Shown piece by piece: positions 30,842 through 38,759 of a stretch of DNA of 38,759 bases. The translations under genes and the position numbers were made by a program. Position 1 is the first letter of the stretch; every line of letters starts with the position of its first letter. The stretch comes from Arthrobacter sp. CAU 1506 (GTDB lineage: Bacteria > Actinomycetota > Actinomycetes > Actinomycetales > Micrococcaceae), in contig NZ_SUKC01000007.1 in the NCBI RefSeq assembly GCF_005047635.1, positions 1-38,759 of the forward strand. Direction: 5' to 3'. The notes under the pieces are model-generated. The model did no database searches and had not been told where the DNA came from. It worked only from the letters and a program-made list of their open reading frames with translations.

Positions 30842-31693
30842 ATGGGAATGTTCGACAAGCTGGTCCGCAAGGGCAAAACCATGGCGATCCAGTATGCCAA
30901 AGAGCAGCTGGCCCAGCGCACCGGTCAGCAGCGCCAGGATCGTCCGCAGGCCGGGGCCGGCTACAACCAGGGTCCCGGGTACGGCCAGCAACCGGGCTAC
31001 AACCAAGGCACCGGCTACGGGCGGGACCGCGGGTACAACGACGGCGGTTACAACCGCCGCGGCGGGGACGACGCCGGACAGTATCCGCCTTCACGGCAAC
31101 CCCATGGCGGCCAGCCCGGCTCCGGTGCGGGACGTGACGCCGACCAGGCCGCCATTGCCAAGTACAAGTACATGCTTCACACGGCGCCGCCGCAGGATAT
31201 GGAGCGGGCCCACGCCGAAGCCTTCGCGCGCCTGACGCCGCAGCAGCGCGCCATGCTCCGGGAGGACCTCAACAGCCAGCTTCCTGCCTCGGAGCGGGCC
31301 GCCTCCGACCAGCCGGAAACCCTGGCCAGAACCGCGACCCGCGCCGAGGTCGCCCAGCCGGGGTTCATGGAACGGATCCTCGGCCGGAGCGGGACAGGAC
31401 GCGGCGGAGGCCGCTTGGCGGCGGGTGCGGCCGGTGCCGCCGGCGGCTTGGGCGCCGGGTTGCTCGCCGGAGTGGCCGCAGGTTTCGTCGGCTCGGCCAT
31501 CGCCGGTCCCCTCTTGGACGGATTCTCCGGAATCGGCGACGGAATTGCCGGAGCGGCCGAAGGAATCGGCGACAGCGTTGCGTCCGCCGGGGAGGGCTTT
31601 GCGGACAACGCCGGTTTCGGCGGCATCTTCGGCGACGGGGCGGGCGGCATCTTTGGCGACGCCACTGAGGGCCTCGGCGACTGGGAAATTTGA
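30842..31693 (+). CDS. Gly/Tyr/Gln-rich low-complexity protein with a conserved helical core
   Basis: A 283-residue protein in four parts. A short amphipathic start (1-28) is followed by a repetitive region rich in Gly, Tyr, Asn and Gln (about 39-75, with GYNQG, GYGQQ, GYNQG, GYGRD, GYNDG, GYNRR units). Next comes a conserved-looking helical segment (about 102-152: YKYMLHTAPPQDMERAHAEA, then FARLTPQQRAMLREDL), and finally a Gly/Ala-rich hydrophobic C terminus containing possible membrane helices (about 195-225) and Gly-Ile-Phe-Gly-Asp repeats. Similar actinobacterial proteins are often mis-annotated as cation-transporting ATPases; there is no P-type ATPase motif here. The Tyr/Gln/Gly region is like prion-like or phase-separating sequences. 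Function unknown. The start has GGCAAGGAGCAGGGC upstream. Confidence 0.75.
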   Translation: MGMFDKLVRKGKTMAIQYAKEQLAQRTGQQRQDRPQAGAGYNQGPGYGQQPGYNQGTGYGRDRGYNDGGYNRRGGDDAGQYPPSRQPHGGQPGSGAGRDADQAAIAKYKYMLHTAPPQDMERAHAEAFARLTPQQRAMLREDLNSQLPASERAASDQPETLARTATRAEVAQPGFMERILGRSGTGRGGGRLAAGAAGAAGGLGAGLLAGVAAGFVGSAIAGPLLDGFSGIGDGIAGAAEGIGDSVASAGEGFADNAGFGGIFGDGAGGIFGDATEGLGDWEI

Positions 31694-31847
31694 TCAGGTC
31701 GTCGACCGGCCGTTGAGGGCGGGCAGGGTTACCGGGCATTGCGGTTCGCAGTAGCCTTGCGGGTGTCGGGCGGCCTCCTCCGGCGCCCGCGCCCAATGGA
31801 TCATCCGCAACGGCCGGCTGCGCCGGCCACCGGGAAGGAACCATCCC

Positions 31848-32444
31848 ATGCCCACCTACAAGATCGGCTATTTTGTCGGCAGCTTGTCCAGCACCTCCAT
31901 CAACCGAACGCTGGCGAAGGCTCTGATCAAGCTGGCTCCGGCCAGCCTGGAGTTCAATGAGATCGCCATCAGGGACCTGCCGCTCTACAGCCAGGACTAT
32001 GACGACAACTTCCCGCCCGAGGCCCGGACGCTGAAGGAAGCCATCGAAGCCTCCGACGGCATCCTCTTTGTCAGCCCCGAGTACAACCGCTCCATCCCCG
32101 GCGCCTTGAAGAACGCCATTGACTGGGGTTCCCGCCCGTGGGGCACCAACTCCTTTGCCCGCAAGCCCACCGGCATCGTCGGCGCCTCCCCAGGCGGTAT
32201 CGGCACCGCCGTCATGCAGTCCTCCATGCGCGGTGTGCTGAGCTTCCTCGATGCACCGCAGTTGAACGCCCCGGAGGTCTACATTGCCTTCAAGCCGGAG
32301 GCCTACGGGGAGGACGGCGAGGTCAAGGACGAATCGACCAGGGGTTTCCTGAGCCACTACATGGCGGAGTACGGGGCGTTCGTCGAACGGGTCCTGGCCG
32401 TCAACGCCCCCGGCCACATCGGCGACCCCGACAGCGAGAAATAG
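31848..32444 (+). CDS. NADPH-dependent FMN reductase
   Basis: A 198-residue flavodoxin-like reductase. The FMN phosphate loop GSLSSTSINR lies at 11-20, and the family signature SPEYNRSIPGALKNAIDW lies at 76-93. These dimeric cytosolic enzymes (ArsH/Azr/ChrR-like) reduce quinones, azo dyes, chromate or free flavin with NADPH. A GGAAGGAA site precedes the ATG. The gene is followed by a strong terminator and converges on the GH13 gene. There is no arsenic or chromate cluster nearby, so a general redox role is most likely. Confidence 0.88.
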   Translation: MPTYKIGYFVGSLSSTSINRTLAKALIKLAPASLEFNEIAIRDLPLYSQDYDDNFPPEARTLKEAIEASDGILFVSPEYNRSIPGALKNAIDWGSRPWGTNSFARKPTGIVGASPGGIGTAVMQSSMRGVLSFLDAPQLNAPEVYIAFKPEAYGEDGEVKDESTRGFLSHYMAEYGAFVERVLAVNAPGHIGDPDSEK

Positions 32445-32486
32445 CCGCAGGGTGTCGGCTGGGTGAGTAAGCCCCCCATCGACTGA

Positions 32487-32516
32487 TGGCCCCTGGACCT
32501 CCGGGTCCAGGGGCCA
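32487..32516. terminator. Bidirectional terminator between FMN reductase and GH13 genes
   Basis: TGGCCCCTGGACC (32487-32499) and GGTCCAGGGGCCA (32504-32516) form a perfect 13-bp stem with a four-base loop, between converging genes. Confidence 0.8.
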
Positions 32517-32535
32517 CCACCATCGTCAGCGCCGG

Positions 32536-34953
32536 TCAGTCGTAGGCTTCCGGCCCCTGCTCATCGGCCACGTCGAGGTCTTCGGAGGCAGCGCCGTCGT
32601 CGTTGTCCTCTTCAGCAGGCGGCGGGGTGACGAGCAGCGCCGTCCCTTCATAGGGACCCAGCTGCAGGTAGAAACTGTGCAGGTCATCCACCGTGCCGAT
32701 GGCCTCACCGCTGAACGCGTCGGTCACTTCCGAGCCCAGCTGCAGCGCCTCGGAGCGGACGGTGCCGGCCATCTCCTGGCCGGAGAAGTTCAGCACCGTG
32801 ACCTCCTGTCCGCCGTCCACCAGCTGGTGCACCATCACCAGCATGCCGCGCTGGGAGACATCGGGGACATCGATCAGCGCGCTCTTGGCGATGCCGTGCT
32901 GGTCGCGGACTTCCAGGATCCGGGTCAGCTGCCGCGCGAAGGAGGAGTCATCGCCGAGCTGCTCGGGCAGCGTGCCGTACAGCGCCCGCGCCATCGGCAT
33001 GCCGGACGTTGACGCCTGCGCCGACGGATCGAAGCCCATCAGGTCGTGCGCGCCGCGGTTGATCCAGCGGGTGTCCCCGCGCGACATCAGCCGGGACACC
33101 TTGCTGCGGTCCAGCGGAAGCATCCCGCACAGGTCCCAGCCGGAGAGCGCGAAGACACCGGGCTGCAGCGCGTTGTACATGGCCAGCAGCAGGTGGACCC
33201 GGCGGACCTCTGCCGCCTGTTCCTCGGTGATCGAGTCCAGTTCGGTGATGCCGAGCACCGCGGTGATCACGCTGGCCGTGGTGCAGGCGATGCCGTTGGC
33301 GGTGAAGACCAGGTTGTAGGGCGCGGCCTCGCCGGTGATCCCGTCCCGCAGCGTCTGCTGCACCTTGTGTGCCAGTTCGGCTCCGGTGAGCTCCTCGCCG
33401 TCGAGCTCGTAGAGGTCGTCCTTGTGCTTGGTGGTGAAGTGCACCAGCTCGTAGGTCAGCTCGTCGTGGTTCTGCAGCGCATGCACCAGGGACGCCTGGT
33501 CGACGCCGATCTCCATGGCCAGCCGCAGCGTCAGCCGGAGGAACTCGGTATCCGCGGTGACCAGGGCGTGGTGGTAGGCCGGACGGGTGACGAAGTCGTA
33601 GGACAGATCCGGGCCGGTTTCGGAGGTGGCCTTGATGTCGTCGATGCTGAGGTTTAGTTCCTGGAAGGTGAAGGCCCCGACCTTGCGGACCATGCTGCCG
33701 ATGATCTGGTTGGCTGCCGCGGAGAGCGGATGCCCTTCCGACCAGGCCGGGGTTTCCTCGGCGCTTTTCTCCACGCCCAGGAAGCCGTTGGCGTCCAGCC
33801 GCAGCGCCCCCGTGCCCAGGTCCACCAGCGAATGCAGCGCGTCGCCCATCACCAGCCGCATGCCGGAAAAGGTGGGGTCCAGCCAGTTGATGGACGGCTG
33901 GCCTGCCTTGAAGTAGTGCAAGTACACCCAGCGGTGGGCCTTGCCTTGTGTGTCCAGCACCGGCGGCGTGGCGCTCCAGTTGGTTTCCTTCACACCCGGC
34001 TCGTAGAAAATGACCCGCTGGAGCTCGCCGATAATATAGCCGGCCTGCTGCAGCGCGCGTTCGGTGGCCACGTCGATGTTGACCGAGTCCTCCCCTTCCG
34101 GCACGTCGGGCAGCAGGTCCCAGTCCGATTCGGGAATGTCGATCATGTGGTAAATGCCCGGGTAGTCGCGGAAGTTCATCTCCGCCAGCCGAAAGTCCGC
34201 GCCCTTGCCGGTGTGGCCCGGCACGATGTCGTCCACAATGGTGCCGCCGTGCTCGGTGGCGACTTCGCACATGGCCCGGAACTCGTCCTCGGTGCCGAAC
34301 AGCGGGTCGATGGCCATGCTGATCCGGTCGAAATGCCCGTCCACGCTGGGGGTATGCTCCCAGCCGCTCAGCCCGCCCGCCAGTTTCACCGGGCCAATAT
34401 GGATAGCCTTGATGCCAATCTGCTGGAACGCCTCCCACAACTCCGAGTCGCCCAGGGCTGCGAGGAACGTCTGCCCGGGCCTGGTGATCAGGGACAGCGG
34501 ATAGGCAGTGAACCAGACCGAGGCCTTCTCCACCGCGGCCCGCGGGTCCGGGTAGGCGTAGGGGTTTTGCCACATGCTGGCCTGCCCGGAGAGCTGCCGC
34601 GCCAGCACCTTCGCGTCTCCCAACATGGACTGGTTGCGCAGCCACTCCACGTAGACGCTGTTGCGCGCATCCGGGTCGAACGGGGGGCGGCCGGGCATAA
34701 AGTGCCGGCGCCGGGCGGTCGGGCGGAGCGAGCGCGGCCGGGCCGGGTAGAACTGCTCGTCGAACGTGATTTCCGGAACCTGCGGTTCGGCCTCGGGCTC
34801 GACGGCGGTGCTGCCGCCGTCGTTGGCAGCAGCACCGCCGTCGCCAAGGGCACCGCCCTCATCGAGGGCGCCGACCGCAGCGGCGGGGACACCGCCGTCG
34901 TCGTGGTGAATGCTGTCAAGGGCGGACTCGGGACCAGGAACCGAATCGTTCAT
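32536..34953 (-). CDS. Atypical GH13 alpha-amylase-superfamily enzyme
   Basis: An 805-residue cytosolic enzyme (no signal peptide) with a GH13 catalytic barrel. Region I is degenerate, DDIVPGH at 241-247 instead of DxVxNH. Region [10 protein letters not shown] carries the nucleophile Asp 387, region III FQEL the acid Glu 432, and region IV NHDE the transition-state Asp 497, so catalysis should be intact. The order resembles trehalose synthase and sucrose phosphorylase-like enzymes more than amylases, but I cannot place the subfamily. Both ends are low-complexity and acidic: DDGG/DGG units at about 18-58 and an Asp/Glu-rich tail. The ATG at 34953 has AAAGGAG upstream. It is a lone gene. A role in maltose, trehalose or glucan interconversion is likely. 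Confidence 0.8.
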   Translation of the reverse strand: MNDSVPGPESALDSIHHDDGGVPAAAVGALDEGGALGDGGAAANDGGSTAVEPEAEPQVPEITFDEQFYPARPRSLRPTARRRHFMPGRPPFDPDARNSVYVEWLRNQSMLGDAKVLARQLSGQASMWQNPYAYPDPRAAVEKASVWFTAYPLSLITRPGQTFLAALGDSELWEAFQQIGIKAIHIGPVKLAGGLSGWEHTPSVDGHFDRISMAIDPLFGTEDEFRAMCEVATEHGGTIVDDIVPGHTGKGADFRLAEMNFRDYPGIYHMIDIPESDWDLLPDVPEGEDSVNIDVATERALQQAGYIIGELQRVIFYEPGVKETNWSATPPVLDTQGKAHRWVYLHYFKAGQPSINWLDPTFSGMRLVMGDALHSLVDLGTGALRLDANGFLGVEKSAEETPAWSEGHPLSAAANQIIGSMVRKVGAFTFQELNLSIDDIKATSETGPDLSYDFVTRPAYHHALVTADTEFLRLTLRLAMEIGVDQASLVHALQNHDELTYELVHFTTKHKDDLYELDGEELTGAELAHKVQQTLRDGITGEAAPYNLVFTANGIACTTASVITAVLGITELDSITEEQAAEVRRVHLLLAMYNALQPGVFALSGWDLCGMLPLDRSKVSRLMSRGDTRWINRGAHDLMGFDPSAQASTSGMPMARALYGTLPEQLGDDSSFARQLTRILEVRDQHGIAKSALIDVPDVSQRGMLVMVHQLVDGGQEVTVLNFSGQEMAGTVRSEALQLGSEVTDAFSGEAIGTVDDLHSFYLQLGPYEGTALLVTPPPAEEDNDDGAASEDLDVADEQGPEAYD

Positions 34954-35036
34954 GGCGTCATCTCCTTTAGTGCTCGAGAAGCTGGAATCATCCAGACCGG
35001 CTTGCTCCCAACACTGCCAGACCCGCGGTGCCATCA

Positions 35037-35135
35037 CTACCCCTGCGCCACCGCAAGGACCGCCAAAGCGGCCTGAAGATCCAGCAGGAAGTGGATCACC
35101 ACCAGGTACGGCAACAGTGACGGCCGCCGCCGCAA
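35037..35135 (-). CDS. Possible small hydrophobic protein (32 aa)
   Basis: Immediately after the MarR stop codon the same frame stays open for 35 codons and reads as a plausible small membrane peptide: basic [11 protein letters not shown], then [21 protein letters not shown]. The TTG at 35135 is the only reasonable start after the stop and has just a weak AGGTAG upstream. It could be a real sORF co-transcribed with the MarR gene or a former C-terminal extension of it. The evidence is the basic-then-hydrophobic character only. Confidence 0.2.
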   Translation of the reverse strand: MRRRPSLLPYLVVIHFLLDLQAALAVLAVAQG

Positions 35136-35144
35136 CGCCCAGCG

Positions 35145-35642
35145 CTACCTGCGGATGTCGGTGGCGGTTTGCTCCACTTTGGCCAACAGTTCCGCGAGCT
35201 GGGCGCGCTCTGGCTGGCTCAGGCCGGCCAGCAGGGTGTGCTCGGTGTCCACGTGGTCCGGCAACGCCCTGTTGACCAGATCCAGTCCGGCCGGGGTGAG
35301 CGTGACCTGCTTGCCTCGGCCGTCCTTCGCGTCCTTGGTGCGCGTGACCAACTGCTTCTCTTCCAGCCGGTTCAACCGCTGGGCGATGGCTGCCGAGGTC
35401 ACCATGGCGGTCTCGGTCAGTTCGCGGGGGCTGAGCGCATACGGCTCCCCGGACCGCCGCAGCGTGGCCAGCACATCAAAACTTGCCGCATCCAAGTCAT
35501 GCCGGGCAAAGGTGGCGGCCAGCACCGCGTCGATTTTCCGGGCCGCCCGGGAAATCCGGCCCACCACCGCCATCGGCGAGACGTCCAGGTCGGGCCGTTC
35601 CGCAGCCCACTGATTGAGAATCCGGGTTACCTGATCTTCCAT
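35145..35642 (-). CDS. MarR-family transcriptional regulator
   Basis: A 165-residue winged-helix regulator of the MarR family. The helix-turn-helix and wing are visible as [22 protein letters not shown], then [24 protein letters not shown]. The helical ends that form the dimer interface flank them. The ATG at 35642 is used; an ATG four codons upstream (35654) is equally in frame, and neither has a strong ribosome site. It is divergent from an EamA/DMT exporter gene, with two near-identical palindromes covering the shared promoter region, so it almost certainly represses the exporter and itself. The effector is probably a compound exported by the transporter. Confidence 0.87.
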   Translation of the reverse strand: MEDQVTRILNQWAAERPDLDVSPMAVVGRISRAARKIDAVLAATFARHDLDAASFDVLATLRRSGEPYALSPRELTETAMVTSAAIAQRLNRLEEKQLVTRTKDAKDGRGKQVTLTPAGLDLVNRALPDHVDTEHTLLAGLSQPERAQLAELLAKVEQTATDIRR

Positions 35643-35653
35643 GCCGCCCAGCA

Positions 35654-35701
35654 TAGACTATTCCTAAGCGCTTAGCTATATTGGCTAAGTGCTTAGGAAT
35701 A
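35654..35701. promoter_or_regulatory. MarR double operator overlapping the exporter promoter
   Basis: CTAAGCGCTTAG (35664-35675) and CTAAGTGCTTAG (35685-35696) are 12-bp palindromes, the second with one mismatch, 21 bp apart centre to centre; with flanks they make 17-bp inverted arms (35659-35675, 35685-35701). On the plus strand, TAGACT (35654-35659) and TATATT (35677-35682), 17 bp apart, look like -35 and -10 elements. One operator fills the spacer and the other covers the start point. Confidence 0.75.
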
Positions 35702-36594
35702 AATGGGTTCTTCTGACAATGACAGCCGTTGCCCCGCTGACCTGGGGCACCACCTATGCGGTCACCACCGAGCTACTGCCGCCGGACAAGCCGTTCTTGG
35801 CCGCAGCCGTGCGCGCGCTGCCGGCCGGGCTGCTGCTGCTCGCGGCCACCCGCCGGCTGCCGCAGGGTGCATGGTGGTGGAAAGCGGCCCTCCTCGGCGC
35901 GCTGAACATCGGCATGTTCTTCGCCCTGCTCTTCATTGCCGCCCACCGGCTCCCCGGCGGTGTGGCAGCGACCATCGGCGCCATCCAGCCTTTGCTTGTG
36001 GCAGTCCTGGCCTCGCGCTGGATCGGCGAGCGCCTGACGTCCGCCAAGATCGTTGCCGCGGCGGCGGGACTGGCGGGAGTGGCACTGCTGGTGCTGCAGT
36101 CCGAGGCCAGGCTGGATGCCGTGGGCGTGGCGGCGGCCCTGGGCGGGACGGCTTCGATGGCCGCCGGCCTGGTGCTGACTAAGAAGTGGGGCCAGCCGGC
36201 CACCTCGCTGGCGGTGACCTCCTGGCAACTGACCGCCGGCGGGCTGCTGCTGGTCCCGCTGGCGCTGTTCGCGGAGGGCCCGCTGCCCACCCAGCTTTCG
36301 GTGCTGAATCTGGCCGGCTATGCGTATCTTTCCCTGGTGGGCACGGCCCTGGCCTACGCACTGTGGTTCCGCGGACTGCAACTGTTGCCCGCGTTCAGTG
36401 CGTCGCTGCTGGGGCTGTTAAGTCCCGTGGTCGCCACCGCCATGGGCTGGCTGGTCCTCCACCAACAACTCTCCCCCGGTCAGGCCGCCGGCGCCCTGCT
36501 GATTCTGGGAACACTGGTGGCTGCGAACCTGCCGCGAAGGAGGACGGCGGAGCTCACGCCAAGCGCCGACCAGTCGATCCGGAAAATAGGGTAG
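35689..36594 (+). CDS. EamA/DMT-superfamily exporter
   Basis: A 301-residue drug/metabolite transporter with ten predicted membrane helices in two EamA repeats; the first begins APLTWGTTYAVTTELLPPDKPF. It probably exports amino acids, metabolites or toxic compounds. The GTG at 35689 is chosen because the -10 element TATATT ends seven bases upstream, so a transcript would begin at this codon (leaderless), and because it supplies the basic residues before the first helix. An ATG at 35719 is an alternative. No Shine-Dalgarno sequence is present for either. It is regulated by the divergent MarR protein through two overlapping operators. Confidence 0.87.
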   Translation: MLRNKWVLLTMTAVAPLTWGTTYAVTTELLPPDKPFLAAAVRALPAGLLLLAATRRLPQGAWWWKAALLGALNIGMFFALLFIAAHRLPGGVAATIGAIQPLLVAVLASRWIGERLTSAKIVAAAAGLAGVALLVLQSEARLDAVGVAAALGGTASMAAGLVLTKKWGQPATSLAVTSWQLTAGGLLLVPLALFAEGPLPTQLSVLNLAGYAYLSLVGTALAYALWFRGLQLLPAFSASLLGLLSPVVATAMGWLVLHQQLSPGQAAGALLILGTLVAANLPRRRTAELTPSADQSIRKIG

Positions 36595-36712
36595 GCCTAC
36601 CCTCTTGCCGCTTCCAGCGCATTTGCTCCAAAATGGCGCGTAGCCGCGTGCGCCCTACGAACTGGAAACCTCAGTTCCGGCCGCACGGTGTGTGGGGGAA
36701 GGACGGTGCGCC

Positions 36713-37450
36713 ATGCGTACCAGCCGAATTTTGATCATCTTGGCGACTGTCCTGGGGCTGACCACGGCGGGGTTCGTGCCTAGCGCCCAGGCGGCCGTTA
36801 GCTGGACGCAAAGCGAGGCACGGGGGCCCAACCACACCAGCCGTGTGGTGCTGAGCTATGACGATTGTCCGAAGACTTTGACTTCTTTCACGAAGGTCAT
36901 GAAGCACGCCAAAAAGAAAAACATCGGACTGGTCATCGCACCCACCGGCGGCTGTTTGCAGAAGTACAGGAAGAAATACGACGTCGATTTGGCGAAGCTG
37001 GCCCGTTCGTACGGCCAGTACGTCATTAACCACAGCGTCAACCACCGCAAGGATATGAAGACGCTCAGCTGCGCAGCTGTGGCCCGGGAACTGCGCGCTC
37101 CTGGCGTGGTGACCAATTACGGCCGCCCGCCGTACGGCCGGATCGATGATTCGGTTCGCTGCGGTTACCGGAAGGTCGGCATGAAGCCGTGGCTGTGGAC
37201 CAGAGGCACCTATGACACCACGGGCAAGACCAAAGCGCAGGTGGTCTCCAGCGTGGCCAAGATAGCCACCAAGGGCGGCACCATCTTGATGCATATGCAG
37301 TGGAACGGCTTCAATCCCGATGCCATCAGCAAGATGAAAGCCAAACTGGCCGATCGCGGCCTCAAAGTCTGCAGGGCCTACCGCGGCAAGGACAACAAGG
37401 GCTCCGTCATCACCAGTCCGGTGAAGCTGCCGTCGAAACTGCCCTGCTAG
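36713..37450 (+). CDS. Secreted NodB-type polysaccharide deacetylase-like protein
   Basis: A 245-residue exported protein. The signal peptide has a basic start MRTSR, a hydrophobic core and a cleavage site after SAQA (about residue 27). The NodB motifs are present but divergent: SYDD with D50/D51, HSVNH with metal ligands H107 and H111, RPPYG at 138-142, and a late His in ILMHMQW (H194). This fits carbohydrate esterase family 4, which removes acetyl groups from peptidoglycan or chitin-like sugars with a divalent metal. The mature protein is strongly basic. The ATG at 36713 is preferred over an upstream GTG (36692) because the signal peptide begins there and GGAAGGA lies upstream. Monocistronic. 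Confidence 0.8.
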   Translation: MRTSRILIILATVLGLTTAGFVPSAQAAVSWTQSEARGPNHTSRVVLSYDDCPKTLTSFTKVMKHAKKKNIGLVIAPTGGCLQKYRKKYDVDLAKLARSYGQYVINHSVNHRKDMKTLSCAAVARELRAPGVVTNYGRPPYGRIDDSVRCGYRKVGMKPWLWTRGTYDTTGKTKAQVVSSVAKIATKGGTILMHMQWNGFNPDAISKMKAKLADRGLKVCRAYRGKDNKGSVITSPVKLPSKLPC

Positions 37451-37503
37451 GCAAGTCTCCGCCTGAGAGCAGGCATACGGCTACCAACATCCGCCCGACG
37501 ACG

Positions 37504-38208
37504 TTAGCTGGCGCGGGCGTGGTAGTTCTCGTCGACGTATTCCGCGGTCACCAGGATCGGCAGGTGGTCCGACTGGCCGCGCGGCAGTGTCTCCACGCTC
37601 TGGATATCCAACCCCAGCGACGTGGCGAAATCGAAGTGCCCGCGGAAGAGCTTGTAGCGCGTGTAGGTCCTGCGGTTGCTCAGGGTCAGCGCGTAGCCGG
37701 ATTCTTTCAGGTGCTCCACCAGGTTCTTCGTGAAGAACGGGTAGTTAAAGTCGCCCACCATCAACGTCATCTGCAGGCCGTCGCCGCCCATGCCCAGCAG
37801 CGCCTCGTGGCCGGCCCTGATCTGGTGCCGGCGCAGGGAGTTGGTGGCCGTCAGAGGCGCGGCGTGGAAGTCGCCGATGACGACTTCGTGTTTGGTTTCG
37901 TTGTCCACCATTTTGACTCCGAGCAGCCGCTCATGAGCCGGCGCCAACACATAGTCGTGCAGCGATTTCTTCAGTTCGAAGGTGTTGGTGTCGACAGCTG
38001 AGAATCTTTTCTGGTCGTAATAGATGGCCAGTCCGAGCCTGTTCCCTTTGGTTGAATCGGCCAACTGCAGGTGGCCCAGCTTGTCCGGGAGCTTCTCTGT
38101 GTCTGCTTCCTGCAGGCACATGACGTCTACTTCGTAGCGATCGGTCAGGTCTTCGAGTTCCGCGCTCGCACTGTGCTTCCGGAGGTTGTAGCTAATAGCT
38201 TTCAACAA
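37504..38208 (-). CDS. Endonuclease/exonuclease/phosphatase (EEP) family protein
   Basis: A 234-residue EEP-fold hydrolase. It opens LKAISYNLRKHS, with the metal-binding Glu in DVMCLQEAD (E34). The catalytic segments GDFHAAP, VGDFNYP and the terminal SDHLPI follow in family order. Such enzymes cleave phosphodiesters in DNA, RNA, lipids or sugar phosphates; this one has no signal peptide. The start is inferred as TTG at 38208 because GGAAGGG lies upstream at good spacing and the family begins here; the ATG at 38280 would add 24 unrelated residues that overlap a hairpin. It converges on the NodB-type gene. Confidence 0.78.
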   Translation of the reverse strand: MLKAISYNLRKHSASAELEDLTDRYEVDVMCLQEADTEKLPDKLGHLQLADSTKGNRLGLAIYYDQKRFSAVDTNTFELKKSLHDYVLAPAHERLLGVKMVDNETKHEVVIGDFHAAPLTATNSLRRHQIRAGHEALLGMGGDGLQMTLMVGDFNYPFFTKNLVEHLKESGYALTLSNRRTYTRYKLFRGHFDFATSLGLDIQSVETLPRGQSDHLPILVTAEYVDENYHARAS

Positions 38209-38602
38209 GGGATCACCCTTCCAAGGCGGCGGTAGTTGTTGCCTGCGGCCCATCCTACCGAGCCAGTCTGGGTGTTCCACCCAGACTCAGTCAGCCAGCG
38301 TCATGAAAGAGGTGGATTGCCGGTGGCCCTGGGATGCGGACACCAGGGCGTGCTTTTTGGAATCCCGCCGCGGCCGGATGCGGCGTTTTCCAGCACCGGA
38401 GCGCCGTCCAGCCGTAGGAAAATGATCCTCGTCAACCCCTAGCACTCACTCCGGATATAGGTAAAGCTGTGGGGAGGGGAATCAGGGTCCTGCCCATCCG
38501 AACGTGTGCCGATCTTCTGGACGCGGTATGGGCAGCGACACGATTGATGCGCTCCTGCCTCCGGTATGGGACCGGATGACAAACACAGAGAGGTGTTGTG
38601 AG
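38209..38602. other. Non-coding gap with two hairpins
   Basis: No convincing gene is seen in this 394-bp gap. It contains a 10-bp hairpin (AGTCTGGGTG/CACCCAGACT at 38265-38274 and 38278-38287) in the leader of the EEP gene. It also has a terminator-like hairpin at 38326-38358. The right part must hold the promoter of the aldehyde dehydrogenase gene, but I cannot fix its -10 and -35 elements. Confidence 0.5.
38326..38358 (+). terminator. Orphan terminator-like hairpin
   Basis: GCCCTGG (38326-38332) and CCAGGGC (38343-38349) pair and are followed by GTGCTTTTT. No plus-strand gene ends just before it, so it may be a remnant or end an unseen transcript. Confidence 0.4.
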
Positions 38603-38759
38603 ATGACTGATTTGGCAAGCACACCGGGCCAAACCACCCAAGTCACTACGGGGCTCTACATTGGGGGTGAAGTCAGGGACACCGGCGAGACCTACGCCGT
38701 GGCGGACCCCGGCAAACCCGGCGCAGTGGTGGGATACGCCGCCGCGGCGTCCAAGCAGG
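38603..38759 (+). CDS. Aldehyde dehydrogenase-like protein, N-terminal part
   Basis: The first 52 codons are visible before the window ends. After a short polar leader, GLYIGGEVRDTGETYAVADP, then GKPGAVVGYAAAASKQ, match the N-terminal pattern of NAD(P)+-dependent aldehyde dehydrogenases (YIGGEW..., an ADP-binding start, then a helix). A GAGAGGTG sequence lies upstream of the ATG. Substrate and completeness cannot be judged; the catalytic Cys and Glu are outside the window. Confidence 0.65.
   Translation, partial: MTDLASTPGQTTQVTTGLYIGGEVRDTGETYAVADPGKPGAVVGYAAAASKQ

Noticed and set aside
38440-38447. CIRCE-like half-site TAGCACTC
   Set aside because: The second arm (GAGTGCTA) is missing at the required nine-base spacing.

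Overview
The window is high-GC bacterial DNA with dense gene packing, Shine-Dalgarno starts mixed with apparently leaderless ones, and typical actinobacterial families: a 13E12/DUF222-type HNH protein, HspR (HAIR) operators, PucR and MHS-type transporters. It looks like a chromosomal segment of a soil member of the Micrococcaceae, most likely Arthrobacter or a close relative. The genus is inferred from gene families, not from a marker gene. No rRNA, tRNA or CRISPR array was seen.

Layout. 0-0.9 kb: the end of an IS3-family element that has cut off the front of an HNH endonuclease gene. 0.9-4.1 kb: a small unknown gene divergent from a ClpC-type AAA+ unfoldase preceded by two HAIR operators. 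4.2-6.0 kb: a TetR regulator divergent from an MDR oxidoreductase, with a 35-bp double operator between them. 6.2-7.0 kb: a winged-helix-like protein fused to an X25 glucan-binding module. 7.2-12.0 kb: a DmdA/GcvT-like folate-dependent enzyme, then an MBL hydrolase + MHS transporter operon divergent from a LysR gene. 12.2-12.8 kb: a maltose acetyltransferase-like gene.

12.9-18.6 kb is the most unusual block. A membrane histidine kinase is divergent from a tightly overlapping operon of REC-PP2C phosphatase, a CesA-like GT2 glycosyltransferase with a roughly 150-residue insertion, a STAS antagonist and a RsbW-like HATPase. It reads as a partner-switching module wired to a polysaccharide synthase, with no sigma factor gene in it.

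18.6-28.5 kb is a catabolic island: cyclase-family hydrolase, NCS1 permease, SnoaL-like protein, M20 carbamoylase-type hydrolase, YtcJ-type amidohydrolase, PucR regulator, MHS transporter and ArgE/DapE-type deacylase. It probably imports and opens a cyclic ureide or amide and trims the products.

28.5-38.8 kb is a mixed stretch: DedA, pirin, GNAT, a Gly/Tyr/Gln-rich low-complexity protein, an FMN reductase, an atypical GH13 enzyme, a MarR/DMT pair with overlapping operator and promoter, a secreted NodB-type deacetylase, an EEP-family hydrolase and the start of an aldehyde dehydrogenase. Most transcription-unit ends carry clear hairpin terminators, and three of these share the core ACGACGGCGG.
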